Shown in pieces: positions 12,276-24,697 of a stretch of DNA of 64,000 bases. A program made the position numbers and the translations under genes. Positions within the stretch are counted from its first letter, which is position 1. Each line of letters begins with the position of its first letter. Source of the stretch: Gnetum montanum (lineage: Eukaryota; Streptophyta; Gnetopsida; Gnetales; Gnetaceae); contig MNCI01020574.1 in assembly GCA_015680685.1 (NCBI GenBank), positions 1 through 64,000 of the forward strand, in the 5' to 3' direction. The notes beneath the pieces are model-generated. The model was not told the DNA's origin. It searched no databases and saw nothing but the letters and a program-made list of their open reading frames with translations.

Positions 12276-12796
12276 ACCAGCAAGGTATTATGTGAAGGGA
12301 TAAATCAATGGAACAATTTCAAACCAAAAAAATGTGCAACTAACATATGTCTAAACATTAGTGAACCATATTATAAGCTTAATTTAACAAAGTAATACCT
12401 CTTGTTAATGTTAATTCAAGGGATATCAAAATATTAACACGTTTGAACGACAAAGATAAGGATCTTGATTACATGCTTAACTTATCTACTTGAAAATATG
12501 ATTAATGTAATCAAATACATGCAATTAAACCATTTATGGGAGTTAACATTAATGTTAACAGAAATAGTTTATAAATATCTAGGTCTCCACAACATTGAAA
12601 CAATCCATGAACATATCTAATAAATATAGCTAACTATGAACAAGGCTATTAAGTCATAACATTAAAGAGGTTATAGGAAAATATCATAATCTAATAGAAA
12701 TATCATACCATTCTATGCTCTAGCCAAACTATGCATTTCCATGAGCTCTAGCTACTCTAACTTTACTTGAAAAAGAGGGAGAAATGTTAATTTAAT
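12276..12796. other. Unassigned spacer between X2 and X4
   Basis: About 520 bp of AT-rich sequence with no recognised gene or repeat. It separates two LTRs of the same family that lie in opposite orientation. Confidence 0.4.
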
Positions 12797-13586
12797 TGAT
12801 GAGCAACGAGTAAACCCTACGCCTAACCATACAAATCACTAGCATCCACTAAGTGATCTGGTCAAATTCCAAAGACTTTAGGTTTCTAAGTACACTGGTC
12901 CTAGGAGATGAATCTAACCACTACAATCGTTGTCTTCCCAATTTCACTTGTGAAGTGCAAGTATATGGTTAAATGTAATTGAGGCATATGATTTTTATCA
13001 TTTTATCTTTTATGAATTAAGTCACCTAATGAAAAAAAATAAAGTAATTAAATGTTTAATTAATCTAATAACTAGCTAATATCTAACTAATCCTAACATA
13101 ACCATCTATTCCCATTTTTCGTACACATCCTCAACACAGGATAGCATTATTGGGTTATAAAGCATTAAGCGTATGCTCAAGCTGGTTGTACTTATGTGTG
13201 TTATTTAATTAATATTAATTAATTACTTGAGAACATTAAAGTGATTTCCATGGGTATTAAATGCATAAAGAAAACAATTAATATATACCAAGTGCTACAA
13301 GGTTTTATTAGAAAAGCTCGTCTTTATTACCATCCACATTAAAGTGCTCACATACAACAGTGCTCAAATAAAGATCCACACACTCTTTGACTTCTATTGT
13401 AGGCACTTAGAAAATATATTAACTTTAAAATGAAAACATTGCAAGTGCTTCACTACAACTATGAAAAATTACCATAAATGTGATGAGTAGGAGAACATTT
13501 ATAGGAGGAGATAGGATGTCCCATCGATGGGTACACATTGATGGATCAAACCCCATGTCGACGTGGGCCAACAATGTAACTCATCA
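12797..13586 (-). mobile_element. X4: Athila-like LTR, probable 3' LTR of G1
   Basis: It is bounded by TGATGAG at 12,797 and CTCATCA at 13,580-13,586, the same 7-bp inverted termini as X3. It is oriented on the minus strand, with TATAAATG at about 13,497-13,505 read in reverse. Internally it shares the GAGGCATATGAT block and the TATGCTCAA..TGGTTG block with X1. Flanking 5-mers differ (TTAAT left, TAAAC right), so it is not a simple solo LTR. A G-rich tract on the minus strand lies immediately upstream of its start, as a polypurine tract would, followed by the third ORF and pol of G1 in the same orientation. I infer that it is G1's 3' LTR. Confidence 0.65.
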
Positions 13587-13630
13587 TAAACCCCTGCCCC
13601 CCCCCCCCCCCCCCCCGCCCCACCCCCCCN
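13587..13630 (-). repeat. Poly-C/poly-G tract at the X4 boundary, possible polypurine tract
   Basis: On the plus strand an almost pure C run of about 33 bases (13,594-13,629, broken only by single T, G and A bases) ends in an ambiguous base at 13,630. On the minus strand it is a G tract directly preceding the LTR start, where plus-strand DNA priming would occur. The length is probably unreliable because of the homopolymer and the n. Confidence 0.5.
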
Positions 13631-13799
13631 TCATCGAGTTCTTGAAAAAATTTGGAAAGGTATGGTATTATTGACTACGTACAGAAACACAAAAAAACAT
13701 AACAAAAACTAAGTACCCAAGTGTATGGTTTTACAATTATTACTAAAATTGGTATTTAGGATAACAAAATTGAACACCAAGATAAAAATGACAAACAAA

Positions 13800-16330
13800 A
13801 CTCCTCTGAAGCATGAACATGATGAAGAAGTTCAAACAATCCTAAGCGGTGGAGGCTCCTAAGGTTCCAAAGGACCTTCTCATGCTTTAGGTGCATGTGA
13901 TTGTTGAGGTGGTTATTGTGATTGTGCTATGGTAGCTACAACTTTTGGTAGAAGATTGAAGGCATCCAACAATGTCTTCATATTCTTCTCCTTACTTCAA
14001 GGATCATTCATGGTCCATGTTGCTTCACTAATATGGGTCGAAAATGAAATATCCCACTAACAGGGCATTGTTGGGAACAACTCCTTCACATTGACAAACC
14101 AAGTAGTGAATTATTTACTTTTGATGTTGAATGCACTAAGTGCATTTTTCTACTCTTGGTAGTCATTCATGCTTTCGGCTAGGTTCTCAAGAATTAATAT
14201 TTGATCAATGAACCTTGCCTTGAGAACCTCAAGTTATGCTTTTTCTATCTCAATATTCTACTTGGTCTCTTTATGTTGCTTGAACCTACCTCATACAACA
14301 AGTATGAGCTAGGCACTTATTTCTCCAATTCTAACCACAAACTTTTGGCAATCAGCATTATTAGGTTTGCATATATGAGGTTGGCAAGCTTCATGTACTT
14401 TGTCATTTCATTAATCTACAGCTCCTTTAGGTAGATTTTAGCCTTGTTGTATGCATTTAGCCCATTAAAGATAAGCTACTAGACATTGCTTCCTTACTAG
14501 AGCTGCTAGAGGGCCTCATTAAGGTTTTCCTTTGCTAATTGGATGTACTTCTTGTTGATTTTTTTTCAATCCTACCTAGTCCTTGTAATGATTTTTAACC
14601 CTTTGAAACTTAAGGGCCTCATTTTTCTAGGATTCTATCTTGATTGCAAATTTCTAGTGTAAGGTACAAACTTCCTCCATTGAGAGGTTTTCATTCTCTA
14701 CTATCAACCTCCATAATTTTGCATTCACCATGGCTAGTAGATCCTATTATTGATGGATAAATTCTAACATTTTCTACTTCTGCACATTAACATTTTGCAA
14801 GTAATGATTTTCTATGTTCAAGACCTCAATTTCTCAACGAATCTAGACCAAGTCCTTCTAAATGTTATGTGTTCTGGCATTGACTAAGGACTAGTCAAAT
14901 ATTATTTCCTTTTTTGCATACTCAACCTCTTTCAATTTGGTTTGAAGCTATTAAAAAGCTTCATCTTGTGTGATTACTTGGTTGACTAATGTGGGATCAA
15001 TAAGATGGGCTCTTAATTCGACAACTTCCATAGCCAAGCATTGGTTCTTAGCTTATAGGCTATTTCAATTTGCCCCTCCATGATTATGTATTTATCCCTT
15101 ATCTCGAGCAACTCCAACTAGGTTGTAGTGATGGTATTTGAAAGATCAAAGACATCTAGAATTAGTTGCCTAATTTTCACTAGTTAGTCTAGTAATTTTT
15201 CATGCTAGGCTATGCTTAATATTTTGCTAAGAGTTCCTATAAACTTTTGCATTAAGTGTAGAAATTTCTAGTATAGATGTCGTTGGTGCATTAAATGCTT
15301 CGACCACTTTGCCAATAACCATTTTAGTCATTGTCTCTTGCCCATGGCACTGCATCACCATGATAGTTACCCCCTCACCCACTTCGAAATGCACCAAAAA
15401 GGTAGTGGAATTCCCAAAGATGTCTAAGAATTGCTACTATTGTGAGAGAGACAATGTTACCTCTCAAGAACATAAATTTGACCTTGCAAGCACCTACATT
15501 TGTTCAATTGAGAAAAGTGGCATGCCACCCTCTATCTAGCTTAAGGTTTGGGCCACTTCATTAAGGTGGCTCATGGATGATCTATACACATATGGGTCAC
15601 TACCACTCATTCCTAATTGTTGCTACTATTGTTGCAAGGGCTGATCTTAGAGTTTGTGCATGCACTCAATGGCAACGTGGGTCTCCAACGTTGTCTCATG
15701 AGTGGGTGGTGGAGGCGATGGTTGATGTTCCTCTTCTTGGATCACATTTGGATGCACTTTTTCCTTCATCATTTTTCCCAACAGGTGGTTAGAGAATGTC
15801 AAAAAACATCATTTATGCAGTGGGTTATGCTTCCCCTCTTGCACAATTTTTTGATGAGGCACTGAAAGGGGAGTTCCTTCCTTCCACATTTTTTCTCCTT
15901 GAAGTGTTTTTTTATCTTAAGATAGATCAATTCTAGAAGATTGACTAGGAATCTACAACTTAGAGAAACACCCACATAAATAGAGAAAGTTCTAATCTTG
16001 CTGGGCCTCACCATTGGATTGAGCTGAAAGGCTAAAATTTTAAAGTATGTATGTTTTATTGTGGTGAGTGCACAAAACTACTTGCAGTCCATTCCATAAC
16101 ACCATTGTGTCCATTTTTTCCTGACATTTAGATCTACCTACATTGAAATTTTTGCAAGATTGTCCCTAGTCTTAGGCAACCCAAGGGCCTGAGAGATTGC
16201 TTTCACTAAGTAGGACATAGAAATGTCCTTGGTTTTGGCCATTGAACTAGCTTGTTGATTGTTCCAAAAATGGTATGTCTCTTCCATGTACCACTTATAA
16301 TTGGAAATGATGGTGGGCCACATGTAAGAG
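13800..16330 (-). pseudogene. G1 third ORF downstream of pol (Athila env-like position), decayed
   Basis: The minus strand holds several consecutive coding-like frames. At 16,323-16,138 it reads MWPTIISNYKWYMEE, with a YLVKAISQALGLP segment. At 16,014-15,799 it has LIYLKIKKHF followed by ELPFQCLIKKLCKRG. At 14,590-14,250 there is a long Leu/Lys/Glu-rich stretch (KKYIQLAKENLNEAL; NEMTKYMKLANLIYANL) that looks like a coiled coil. The LPFxxLIxxL pattern resembles the plant transposon-associated domain found in ORFs downstream of pol in Athila elements; this is family resemblance by eye, not a search result. It lies between integrase and the 3' LTR, as an Athila third ORF would. Stops are frequent. 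Confidence 0.45.
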
Positions 16331-18760
16331 TTCTGTAATTGAGTTTCAACTTATAAAAGAACAAACTTCAAGAAGGATCCAAAGTTTAGCTCTTAAAGCA
16401 TAGATTTCTGAATCTCCTTGGATGTTATCTACTTGAGGTAGGCCTCCATTAAGATGACCTCAAGGTTTAGTCTTAGCTTAGGTGCCTCATCTTAGTGAGA
16501 CTATTCAGTCATGGCCATTTCTTTGAAAATCTATATAATAGATTCCACTTTGGGTTCCTCCCAAAGAGGTCCCATTGCATGGGTTTCTACTACCTACCCC
16601 TAGGGTTGTTCTTGGCCGATTTTGGTTCTTGGTCATTTATCCCTTAGTTGGGATGATCCTCCTACACATGCTTTCCCTTAGGTACTATATGTGGTCATAA
16701 AAATACTAAGGATTAGTGTATAATGTGTAACTTATAATATTTAAGTACCTTATCTCATTGGGTAGTTTCACTTTGGCTAAGTTATGACCACGGTAGATTC
16801 AATGTTTTAATATTATTTGACTTAGAAGATCACCAGAGTTTGTTGGAAGGGTTTCACTTATTCAAATTGTTGTTTTAATGCTAGTTTATTAATTAAACCT
16901 TTGTGGGAGTTAGAAAAATTTCAAAAAAAATTCCATAAAAAACCTAAGGTTTATAACCCCCATGACAAAGAGCCTACTTCTGATAGCTGTAGGGCTAAAG
17001 AATGGAGTTAATAGAACAAACATTTAGGAAGTTATGGCTCTTGGAAGTTTCTAGGCTCTGAAAAGTTCAAAAACATCCCCCTTGTTTGACCTCAAATGTG
17101 AAAAATTTCTAATTTATTTTTGTATATTTATAGATATTTTGTGTTGCATCGATGGGGTCCCGTCAACAAGGTCTCTTCTACGTGTTTGCTCCATCAATGG
17201 GGTTCCATCAATGGAGCCTATAGAGAAAATTTTTCACGTTTGAAAATTCAAAAAATAGAAGTTTAAGCATGAAATTGGGATCCTTTGAGAGCCAAAAAAA
17301 TTTGTGAACATAATGAAATGCTTGAAGATGGCTTAGATATTCACAAAATTGGAGTTTTGGGTTGAAGAGTAAAGTTTATGGTTGGGGAAATGTCATTAAG
17401 GAGTACATTGTTGGATGTAATCGATGGGAAATGCAGAATGATTTGATTTCAAAAATTCCTAAGGATAAGGAACTTAACTAATCCAACTAAGAAATATGCA
17501 AATGGATCCTCCCCATAGTAGGCTCATGCACTTTTTTCCCTTCCATTTCCTCAAACCAAGGAGTTCATGGACCCTACGATTGATTAATGGTTATGAAAAG
17601 TTAAGAACCTAATCCAAAAGAATTTACCTAAGAACTTCAACACATCAAACTAAGACATTAAAAAAAATCATGAAAAATTGGTAGTGATGTGAATTATGAG
17701 AAGTAGAGGTAGATGAAAGAGAAGGTGGAATGGAGTCCTGTCTCTTGGTCACATGAAGTCCCTTGTGAATTTTATGGTTATATGACCCGATAAAGTCCAT
17801 CCTTAGTCCAGATCAAAACTAACTTTTAGTTACTTCACATCAATACTCTAAGACCAATCCACCTTCTTGAGACACAAGAATGCTCTCACAGATCAATCAC
17901 CATTTCTTATTTAGAAGAAAACAGAAGCAGGAAGTGAGAAAGGGCCTTAGTTAGAGGGAACCTTTAGGCATGGGTAACATGTCTTTGTAGTATCATAACT
18001 AGTCCTTGTAGCTTGTTATTTTTGTCTAAGGGGTTTGCTTTGAATTTCCATTGATTTGTTTTGATTTTATGTTTTTATGGATTTTTGGATAAGAATCACA
18101 TCATGCAAAGACTTTAACTTCCTGTTATTAGTCGACAATGGAACAATGAGAAATCCATGAAAACACATGCATTCAAGAGAGTAGAGAAGTATAAAAAGCA
18201 TTGAGTCTTCCTTGATGTCACACCCTTGTTAATCCATTTAATCTTTCCCAAGTTTGGAACTACCAAGGATATAAGTTCATTAAAGTTTCATTAAGGAAAG
18301 AAACCTCATACTTCCAAAACTAGGAACACTATAGAGTTTTGTGGATGGGTCGATAACGTGGGCTCACTAATTGTTTTATGAAAAAGAAACCATGTCTTAG
18401 TTATGAATCATCAAAATTATAAGATATAATCTAGGAATTAGCAATCAAATAACATTAAGTACAAATCACCATTAGCAAATAGTTATAACATTACTCTATC
18501 CTATTGGCAATAAAGGAGAGAAAAAACATTAGAAAAAAACACCAAAATAAAGTAAAATATAAAATAAATTGGAAAATACATAAGAAATCTAAAACATACT
18601 AATGATTTTGTAAAAAAAAAAAAAGATGCAAAAAAAATTGTAAAAACAACAAGGTGTAAAACAAATTAGTGCATAACAAAAAGGTGTAAAAAACTAAGGA
18701 GCCACTTATATGATTAGCATGGATGGCCATCTCCCCCACGACTAATTTGGAAGGAGGAGA
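16331..18760 (-). other. G1 spacer between integrase and third ORF
   Basis: No gene is supported. Near 17,145-17,215 are repeated phrases close to CATCGATGGGGTCCCGTCAA and CCATCAATGG, containing the self-complementary ATCGAT core also seen in the X4 U3 (CCCATCGATGGG at about 13,520). Athila elements typically have a long noncoding spacer after integrase, which fits. An A-rich run lies at 18,480-18,640. Confidence 0.45.
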
Positions 18761-18799
18761 TCCAAAAAATTGAGTGAGGTTGTCTATCCAAAGAGGTGT

Positions 18800-19980
18800 T
18801 AAAAGCACTAGCTCTTTTAAACTCATGAAAAGGTTTGACTTGTTGCATGTTGACCAGTACTTTCTTATTTTAGCTTTTAGGTTTGTAGATCAACATGGCC
18901 TGTGGAGAAAAGGTTTTACAAATGATATAAGGTCCTTTCCTCAATGTTTGGAACTTAGATTGTTGTGGCACATGTGTGGGATTCTAGTAAAGGACCTTGT
19001 CTTCTAGTTGAAATTTTATCTTCGTTATTTTTAGGTCATGACATTATTTAGTAAATGCCTTGTGCACTTTGTTCAAAGATAGGGCCACCAATTGAGTCTT
19101 ATCTAACACATTTAGGTTGAAAAATATTCCTTTATATGCTAGAATAAGGTTAAGGTCAAGGTCTTTGGTTGTTGAAAGTATACAAATATTAAATTGAATA
19201 GAAAGAGTTGGAAGTTTTCCATAAACTAGCTCAAAGGAAGATCTTAGTGATCTCTCTATTTGTAACCTCAGCTTGATTGTTAGCTTGGGGGTGGTAAGGT
19301 CTTGTTAATTTATTTTCTACCCCTAAGTGTTGCATGAGATTTCAAATTGTGGTACTTGTAAAATAAGTACCATTGTCAAAAATTAGTGCACGTGGCATTC
19401 CAAACCTATTTACAACATTTTGTTGCATTAACTGAGCTACTATAGAAGATGTACAGTTGGTGATAGTTGCTACTTCTTGCCCATTTTGTACAAGAGTCAA
19501 TAGTGACTATGGTGTATGACTTTCTATTCAACATGGGTGTGATAGGATCCATGAAGCTAATTCGCCATATGTTAAAGGGTTCTAGTGGTTGGATCCACTG
19601 CTGAGGTTCCTCCATTCGAGCAATCATCCCACCATTACATTGATAGTGTTCACAAGAGTAGATGAATTAGTGAGCATCCCTAAAGAGTGTTGGCCAATAA
19701 TACACTACCATCAGGATCTTAATGATCGTGCATCTCCTAGCATAGTGGCCCCCACAAGGATCCTCATGAGCATCTTGGAGAATGCATAGTTGATCAGCAT
19801 CAAGAAAACACCAACAAACCAGGCTGTCAATACACACCTTATAAAGGTGTTCATTGATCTCTAATGAAGCATTTGACCTAATGAAGAAACTATTATTTCT
19901 TCCTATGGTCCATCTCTTATGGCATCTCCTGAGTGAGAAGATAAGTGAGGATGCCATCATACCAATTAGATTCAACAAGA
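18800..19980 (-). pseudogene. G1 integrase
   Basis: Minus strand. The zinc-finger region near 19,790-19,670 contains HEDPCGGHYARR and YYWPTLFRDAH, the HHCC-type N-terminal domain. The core follows at 19,600-19,480 with WRISFMDPITP, where the first catalytic Asp is normally in GIDFMGP, and CTKWA. Around 19,390-19,290, FDNGTYFTS carries the second Asp, and YHPQANNQAEVTNRE follows with the catalytic Glu region. The C-terminal part toward 18,800 is poorly conserved. Stops and shifts break the frame. It would have inserted the cDNA into the host genome. Confidence 0.8.
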
Positions 19981-19989
19981 ACTTGTTAA

Positions 19990-21290
19990 TTTATAGCACT
20001 ATCAAAGAGGATTTCATCAAAAAATTAATCAAACAATGGGCTCTCCTCCTCTTTTTTATTCCATCTTAATTGAGACAAGTGGTCAAAAACCACATTCTTA
20101 GTTTCCTTTTGATATACCATTGTCAGATCAAATTCTTGCAAGATCAAGAGCCACTGTATGACATAGGGGCTCATCATATATTTGTTTATCAAGAGCTAGA
20201 TTGCACTGTGATCTATGTGCATAAATATGTTGTACCCAAGCACATGGTTCCTGAACTTTTCCAAAGCATACACCACCACCATTAATTCTTTTCTATTGTG
20301 GTTTAGTTTAGTTCTGCACCCACAATGTTTCACCTAACACAATGAATGTAGTATGAACATTTTTGATCATCCAACTACATGATCACAATTCCAAAGGCAT
20401 AGTTTGATGTGTTTATCATGATATGAAATGATCTAGACTAATTAGGTGATCATGGAATTTGAGTTTATACAAGCTTTTACTTGAGCTACTAGAATGCATT
20501 CTCACATTCCTCAATGCAAATGAACAAAGCATCCTTCTTTTTCAACTTCACAAATGGTTTAGTGATCTTAGAGAAATTTTTCTATGAATTGCTGGTAGTA
20601 GCCTATTGGATGAAGGAATGACCAAACATCTTTGATGATTTCTAGTTAGAAAGTTATTCCTTAGATGACTCTTATTTTTTTAGGGTCCACCTCAATCCCC
20701 ACTTATGATATTCTATACCCCAAAATAATGTCCTCCTAGATCATCAGATGACTCTTTTGCCAATTGAGCTGAAGGCTGGTCTCCACACACCTTTTTAGCA
20801 CTTACTTAAGGTGGTCCAAGGATTGCACAAATGTAATGCCATAGGTGAAGAAGTCATCCATGAAGACTTCCATCCTACTACTAATCTACTATTAAAAGAT
20901 GCTTAGGAATAAGACATTGAAAGGTTACATGGACATTGGATAGATGAAATGGCATCTTTCTATATGACAAAGTCCCCCAGGGACTTGTGAATGTTATTTT
21001 GGCCTGATATTTGGGTGAAATCTAAATTTGGTTTTAGTAATCATAATCATCTAAAAATTTGTAGTAGCAATGCCTAGAGATAGTGTCCAATACTTGGTCC
21101 ATAAATGGTAATAGAAAATGATCTTTGTACATTGCCATGTTCAACAACCTGAAGTCGATATAGAACCTCCACTTGCCATATTTCTTTGGCACAATCACAA
21201 GTGGGCTAATCCACTTACTATTTGCAATGGGATAAATGAAACTTGCCTTGAGGTTGTTCAATCTCCTCAATGATCTGTTTGAGTTTGGGG
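19990..21290 (-). pseudogene. G1 reverse transcriptase and RNase H
   Basis: The RT N-terminal half is readable at 21,270-21,034: FIYPIANSKWISPLVIVPKK, a WRFYIDFRLLN strand, KDHFLLPFMDQVLDT. The active site reads EVFMDDFFTYG (FMDD at 20,864-20,853), the FMDD form typical of Athila rather than the YVDD of T0/T2. RNase H lies at about 20,340-20,060 with KELMVVVYALEKFRNH, then MHIDHSA, then SPYVIQWLLILQEFDL. The polypeptide order RT-RH-IN matches gypsy elements. It is broken by stops and is non-functional. Confidence 0.85.
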
Positions 21291-21549
21291 TTCAACCATC
21301 ACTGTAGCTAGATCTTTGGCTTTATGGAAAGACCAGTGTAAATGTGATGCTGGCATATCCTAGGATCAATCTTAATGAGTTTAGGATATGATCAAGAAAA
21401 GGCTATTGGCCATTTATTAACCTTCTTCAATAGCTTCTCTTTCTGTTCAAGAGCAATATTGGCATTGATTATTACCAGCTTGTCATTTTTCAAAAAAGCA
21501 TATTCCATGCTAGCAGATAGAGCATTCAACTCTAGGGGCTTCTATTTAA

Positions 21550-22310
21550 AGCTTTTAGAAATTTCCAAGTGTCCCTAATAAGTGTCATCAGGTTCATCAA
21601 TAGAGAGTTGGTGTTGAACTTGCTCTAGTTCATCAATGCCTTCAACATAGGCACTGATCAAACTCTTAGTTTGTTCCATGCAAACCATTGAACTACTTTT
21701 AAGATCAACTGTCAGCCACTAGGTGTCCTCCTATTTTGTGGTTTCTACGTACAAGCACCTTTGAATTTCTATCTCATCAACACACTATCTACATCTTGTG
21801 ATTGATGTACTTTTTATACATCATAATTTCTACACATAGTTGCATCCTATATCACTATACGTGATGCATGGACCTCTCTTCTTCTCTATCTTTCCAAATG
21901 CATTTTCCTTGAAAATATCCAAAGGTCTCTGATGCCCGATCATGCATCAATGATACTTAGCCAAACCCTTCCCATGATGATTGAAAAGTCCTCCTTGGAA
22001 TTATCAAGTTGGATTACTAGCAAATTAGTAAGATAGGATCACCCACACATGGTGGTTATAATGTCCTTCACAAGTCCCAAGGGAATAGTGATGGACTAGT
22101 CTACCAAATCAAGATGGATGTTACTCTTCTTGAGTGAAGGTAGGTTCCATGATTTGTACATATCATGAAAAATTAAATTTACACTAAGACTTGAGTCTAT
22201 AAGAGCTTTTCAAGGCTCATTTTAAATGATTTGTAGGTAGATGAGGGGACTTCCAAGATCAAATATTTTACTAGGAAGGTGGCCAGCCTTTATCTAATTA
22301 GTTACTACAT
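21550..22310 (-). pseudogene. G1 aspartic protease
   Basis: On the minus strand near 22,215-22,000 the frames read ALIDSSLSVNLI, then DMYKSWNLPSLK, then SITIPLGLVKDI. This is the gypsy protease layout, with the active-site triad normally D(T/S)G followed by hydrophobic strands. Here the Gly of the triad is replaced (DSS), an inactivating-looking change. It lies between the nucleocapsid and RT frames, as expected. Confidence 0.7.
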
Positions 22311-23024
22311 GGGTTAACATGATAGTATGCACTTTGGAAGACATTTGGTTTGAAGGGAACTTGAATGGAGTGGATGCAAAGGATGAGGGAGAAGCAAGGC
22401 TATCAACTGCATAAGTCTATGAGGGCTTTGTAGGACTGTTGGTTCAAAAGAATGATCTTTTTTGAGATTTGGTTTCTGAACCACTCGGCTGAGGAGCCAG
22501 TTGTAAGTTAACAACACTGGTAACATTACATTATTGCGGCTAACTTGGGATTTTTTCCTACATTAATGGAGAAAGTGGTAATTGAGTTAAGGATGGAGGG
22601 ACATGTGCAAAAGGATAAGAAGGGTAATGAAGAAATGGGGATTTCCCTTTGGGATATTGGGCTCTATAGTACTTAGGAAGATAGTAGTGATGTTGGAATA
22701 AAGCATTACTAGAATAATCACATGGAGAAATGGGCTACTAAACATAGTATTCATATGAATGAGGCTACCGATAAAGGTACTAAGGCCTTGGTGGTGGCAT
22801 CCCCCATGACTATGGATAATGCCACTAATGGTACTTCTCATAAGGTTGTGGTGGAGCTCCACTTGGATATTAGGCTTATTGCTAGTGGAATTTCCTAGGA
22901 TTGCCTTAAGGATAAGACAATCTTTTGAGTGCTTTCCTTATGGACAATCTAGGCTTTAGAGCATACACCGTAGAATCCTAAAAGTGTGACACAATAGGGA
23001 AACATCTCATATGATGTTCATGTT
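22311..23024 (-). pseudogene. G1 gag C-terminal / nucleocapsid part, left of the T1 insertion
   Basis: Minus-strand frames are Pro/His-rich (for example near 22,860-22,590). Near 22,950-22,900 there is a Cys-Pro..Gly-Lys-His-Ser-Lys-Asp-Cys group resembling a degenerate CCHC zinc knuckle. It is cut at 23,024 by the T1 target site, and the capsid portion resumes at 40,882. The equivalence of the two sides is inferred from gene order and the perfect T1 target duplication. Confidence 0.55.
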
Positions 23025-23029
23025 GGTAG
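23025..23029 (+). repeat. T1 left target-site duplication
   Basis: GGTAG immediately precedes the 5' LTR and recurs at 40,877-40,881 immediately after the 3' LTR. Five bases is the usual Ty3/gypsy duplication length. Confidence 0.9.
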
Positions 23030-24644
23030 TGAAAAACCCCAGAATTTGAAGACATTCTTGCTTCACCAGGCCTTTGCAATTAATGCAACATTATGACAGT
23101 TCTTTAGGAGATGGATGTTCTGATTTTTAGACTGTTCGCTTCAGCAAGTTTTCTAAGTCAAGGAGTCTTGCTACGCTATGCTATGCTATGCTACGCTATG
23201 CAGCATAGTGAAATTCAAAAGAAGTTTATAGAAGCACAGTGCTACACTACACTATGCTACGTAGCGTAGCATAACACAGCAAAAGCTGGATGATCAGTCC
23301 CCTTGCCCTACTTCAAGTACTTTGACAATGTCTACTTCCATCAAGCTTGGAAAAATAAAGTCATGTTTGCTGCTACACTACGTTAAGCTATAAGGCACAG
23401 CAAAGCGTAGCAATTCTATGAAAGTTACAGAAGGTAACTCAAAGGGTGGGACTAGCAAGTTTGCAAATTTTTGTAGTACAAAGGGAAAAGTTTGCAGATT
23501 GACGACGCTTTTTGCAACTAAGGCCAGTTGCTACGCTATCATACGCTACGTAGCATAGCATAGCATAGCAAAAATGTGATAAATAGTCAACGCACTTCAA
23601 AGGTTTCTAGTGCATGCAGTAGGACACAATGCAAGCTTCTTGCTTCAAATCAACGGCTATACTATGCTACGCTTCATAGCGTAACACAACATAGCAAGAT
23701 GCTACGCCATGCCAGACATGCTATGCTACAAGGCATAGAAAAATGTGGCAAACAGTTGTGTGACATCAATGCACTTCACCTAATTGCATCGTTGCTCTGA
23801 CAGCATAATTCAGCATGGCAAGCTCATAATTATGGCATGCCAAGCTTGCCTAACGGCCATGAAGGCACGTGCAGCATAGATAGGTTAGCATAAGCCCAAG
23901 GCACGTGGCATTCAAACTGCATATTTCACTTACCCTTGGTCTTATAAATACCCTAATGAGCGATGCTTAAAGTCTCTCTAGATTTTTGGTCTCTCTCAGT
24001 GTCTCTCTCTCTCTCATGGCCCTTGACTTTTCAGCTTTTTTTTAGCTTTCCTTGGCAATCTGTTCGGCTAACGGTCTCATTGGTTGACAAGCAAAAAGTT
24101 AGCATTGTAACCTCAAGCATTGTAAGCTTCCTGTTTAACATTGTAAACAGTTAGCATTTTCAGTTGGCATTCTATTCTGTTCTCTTCTACCACCTTGGTA
24201 GCATGTCACATTGTTAACGCTGGAGTCCGTGTTCAAGCTCACAATCCTCTTACTCTATACGTCTTGGTTACTCTTGAGATCTCTGCACTTCTCAATGCTA
24301 TGCAACTGATTGTATCCATCTTGATAGAGCAAGGTCATAGCTTCAAAGTGATGCATTTTTCTAACTACATTTTACATTACCTCCTATTTACTATTGCAGT
24401 TTACATTATTTTCTGTTCCTTTTGCAATTAAGCATTACTTTGTGCTATTAGTCTCATTTTCAAACCACATGTTGTAAAAGGTTATATTAACACTGACTAA
24501 GTCCCTGTTTGATCAAAAAAACCATTTGGGTCATCCCATTTTCATCCCAATCTAGCACAACCCTCCCACAGAAACAAGGTCAAGACTGTTAATGATCGAT
24601 GACCCCTTGCTGTTTTCCAGTTGCTGACATTTTCGATTGCTACC
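23030..24644 (+). repeat. T1 5' LTR
   Basis: It starts TGAAAAACCCC and ends near GATTGCTACC. It aligns along its length with 39,285-40,876. U3 (to about 23,940) carries five clusters of CTACGCTATGC-type quasi-palindromes. A TATA box, TATAAATA, lies at 23,943-23,950, followed by a CT-rich R/leader (AGTCTCTCTAG; a CTCTCT run near 24,000). The 3' terminus was fixed by comparison with T2 and with the end of the 3' LTR at its target duplication. Confidence 0.9.
23165..23735 (+). repeat. T1 U3 quasi-palindrome clusters (CTACGCTATG / CATAGCGTAG)
   Basis: Clusters lie at about 23,168-23,212, 23,240-23,278, 23,370-23,412, 23,530-23,571 and 23,655-23,735. Each has runs of GCTACGCTATGC followed by the reverse complement GCATAGCGTAGC, able to pair as imperfect hairpins of 20-40 bases. 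They sit upstream of the LTR TATA box, so they could be promoter elements. The same five-cluster layout is in the 3' LTR (39,425-39,930) and, in different sequence context, in the T2 LTRs. Confidence 0.85.
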
Positions 24645-24651
24645 ATTTTTC

Positions 24652-24668
24652 TGACACTAGAAGGAGGG
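24652..24668 (+). promoter_or_regulatory. T1 primer-binding site
   Basis: TGACACTAGAAGGAGGG lies eight bases after the LTR end. T2 has TGGCACTAGAAGGAGGG at the same place, keeping the TGG start expected for pairing with a tRNA 3' CCA. In T1 the TGG has become TGA. The tRNA identity was not determined. Confidence 0.7.
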
Positions 24669-24697
24669 CCCCTTTTGGGTGCCTTTTCAGCGTGTCA

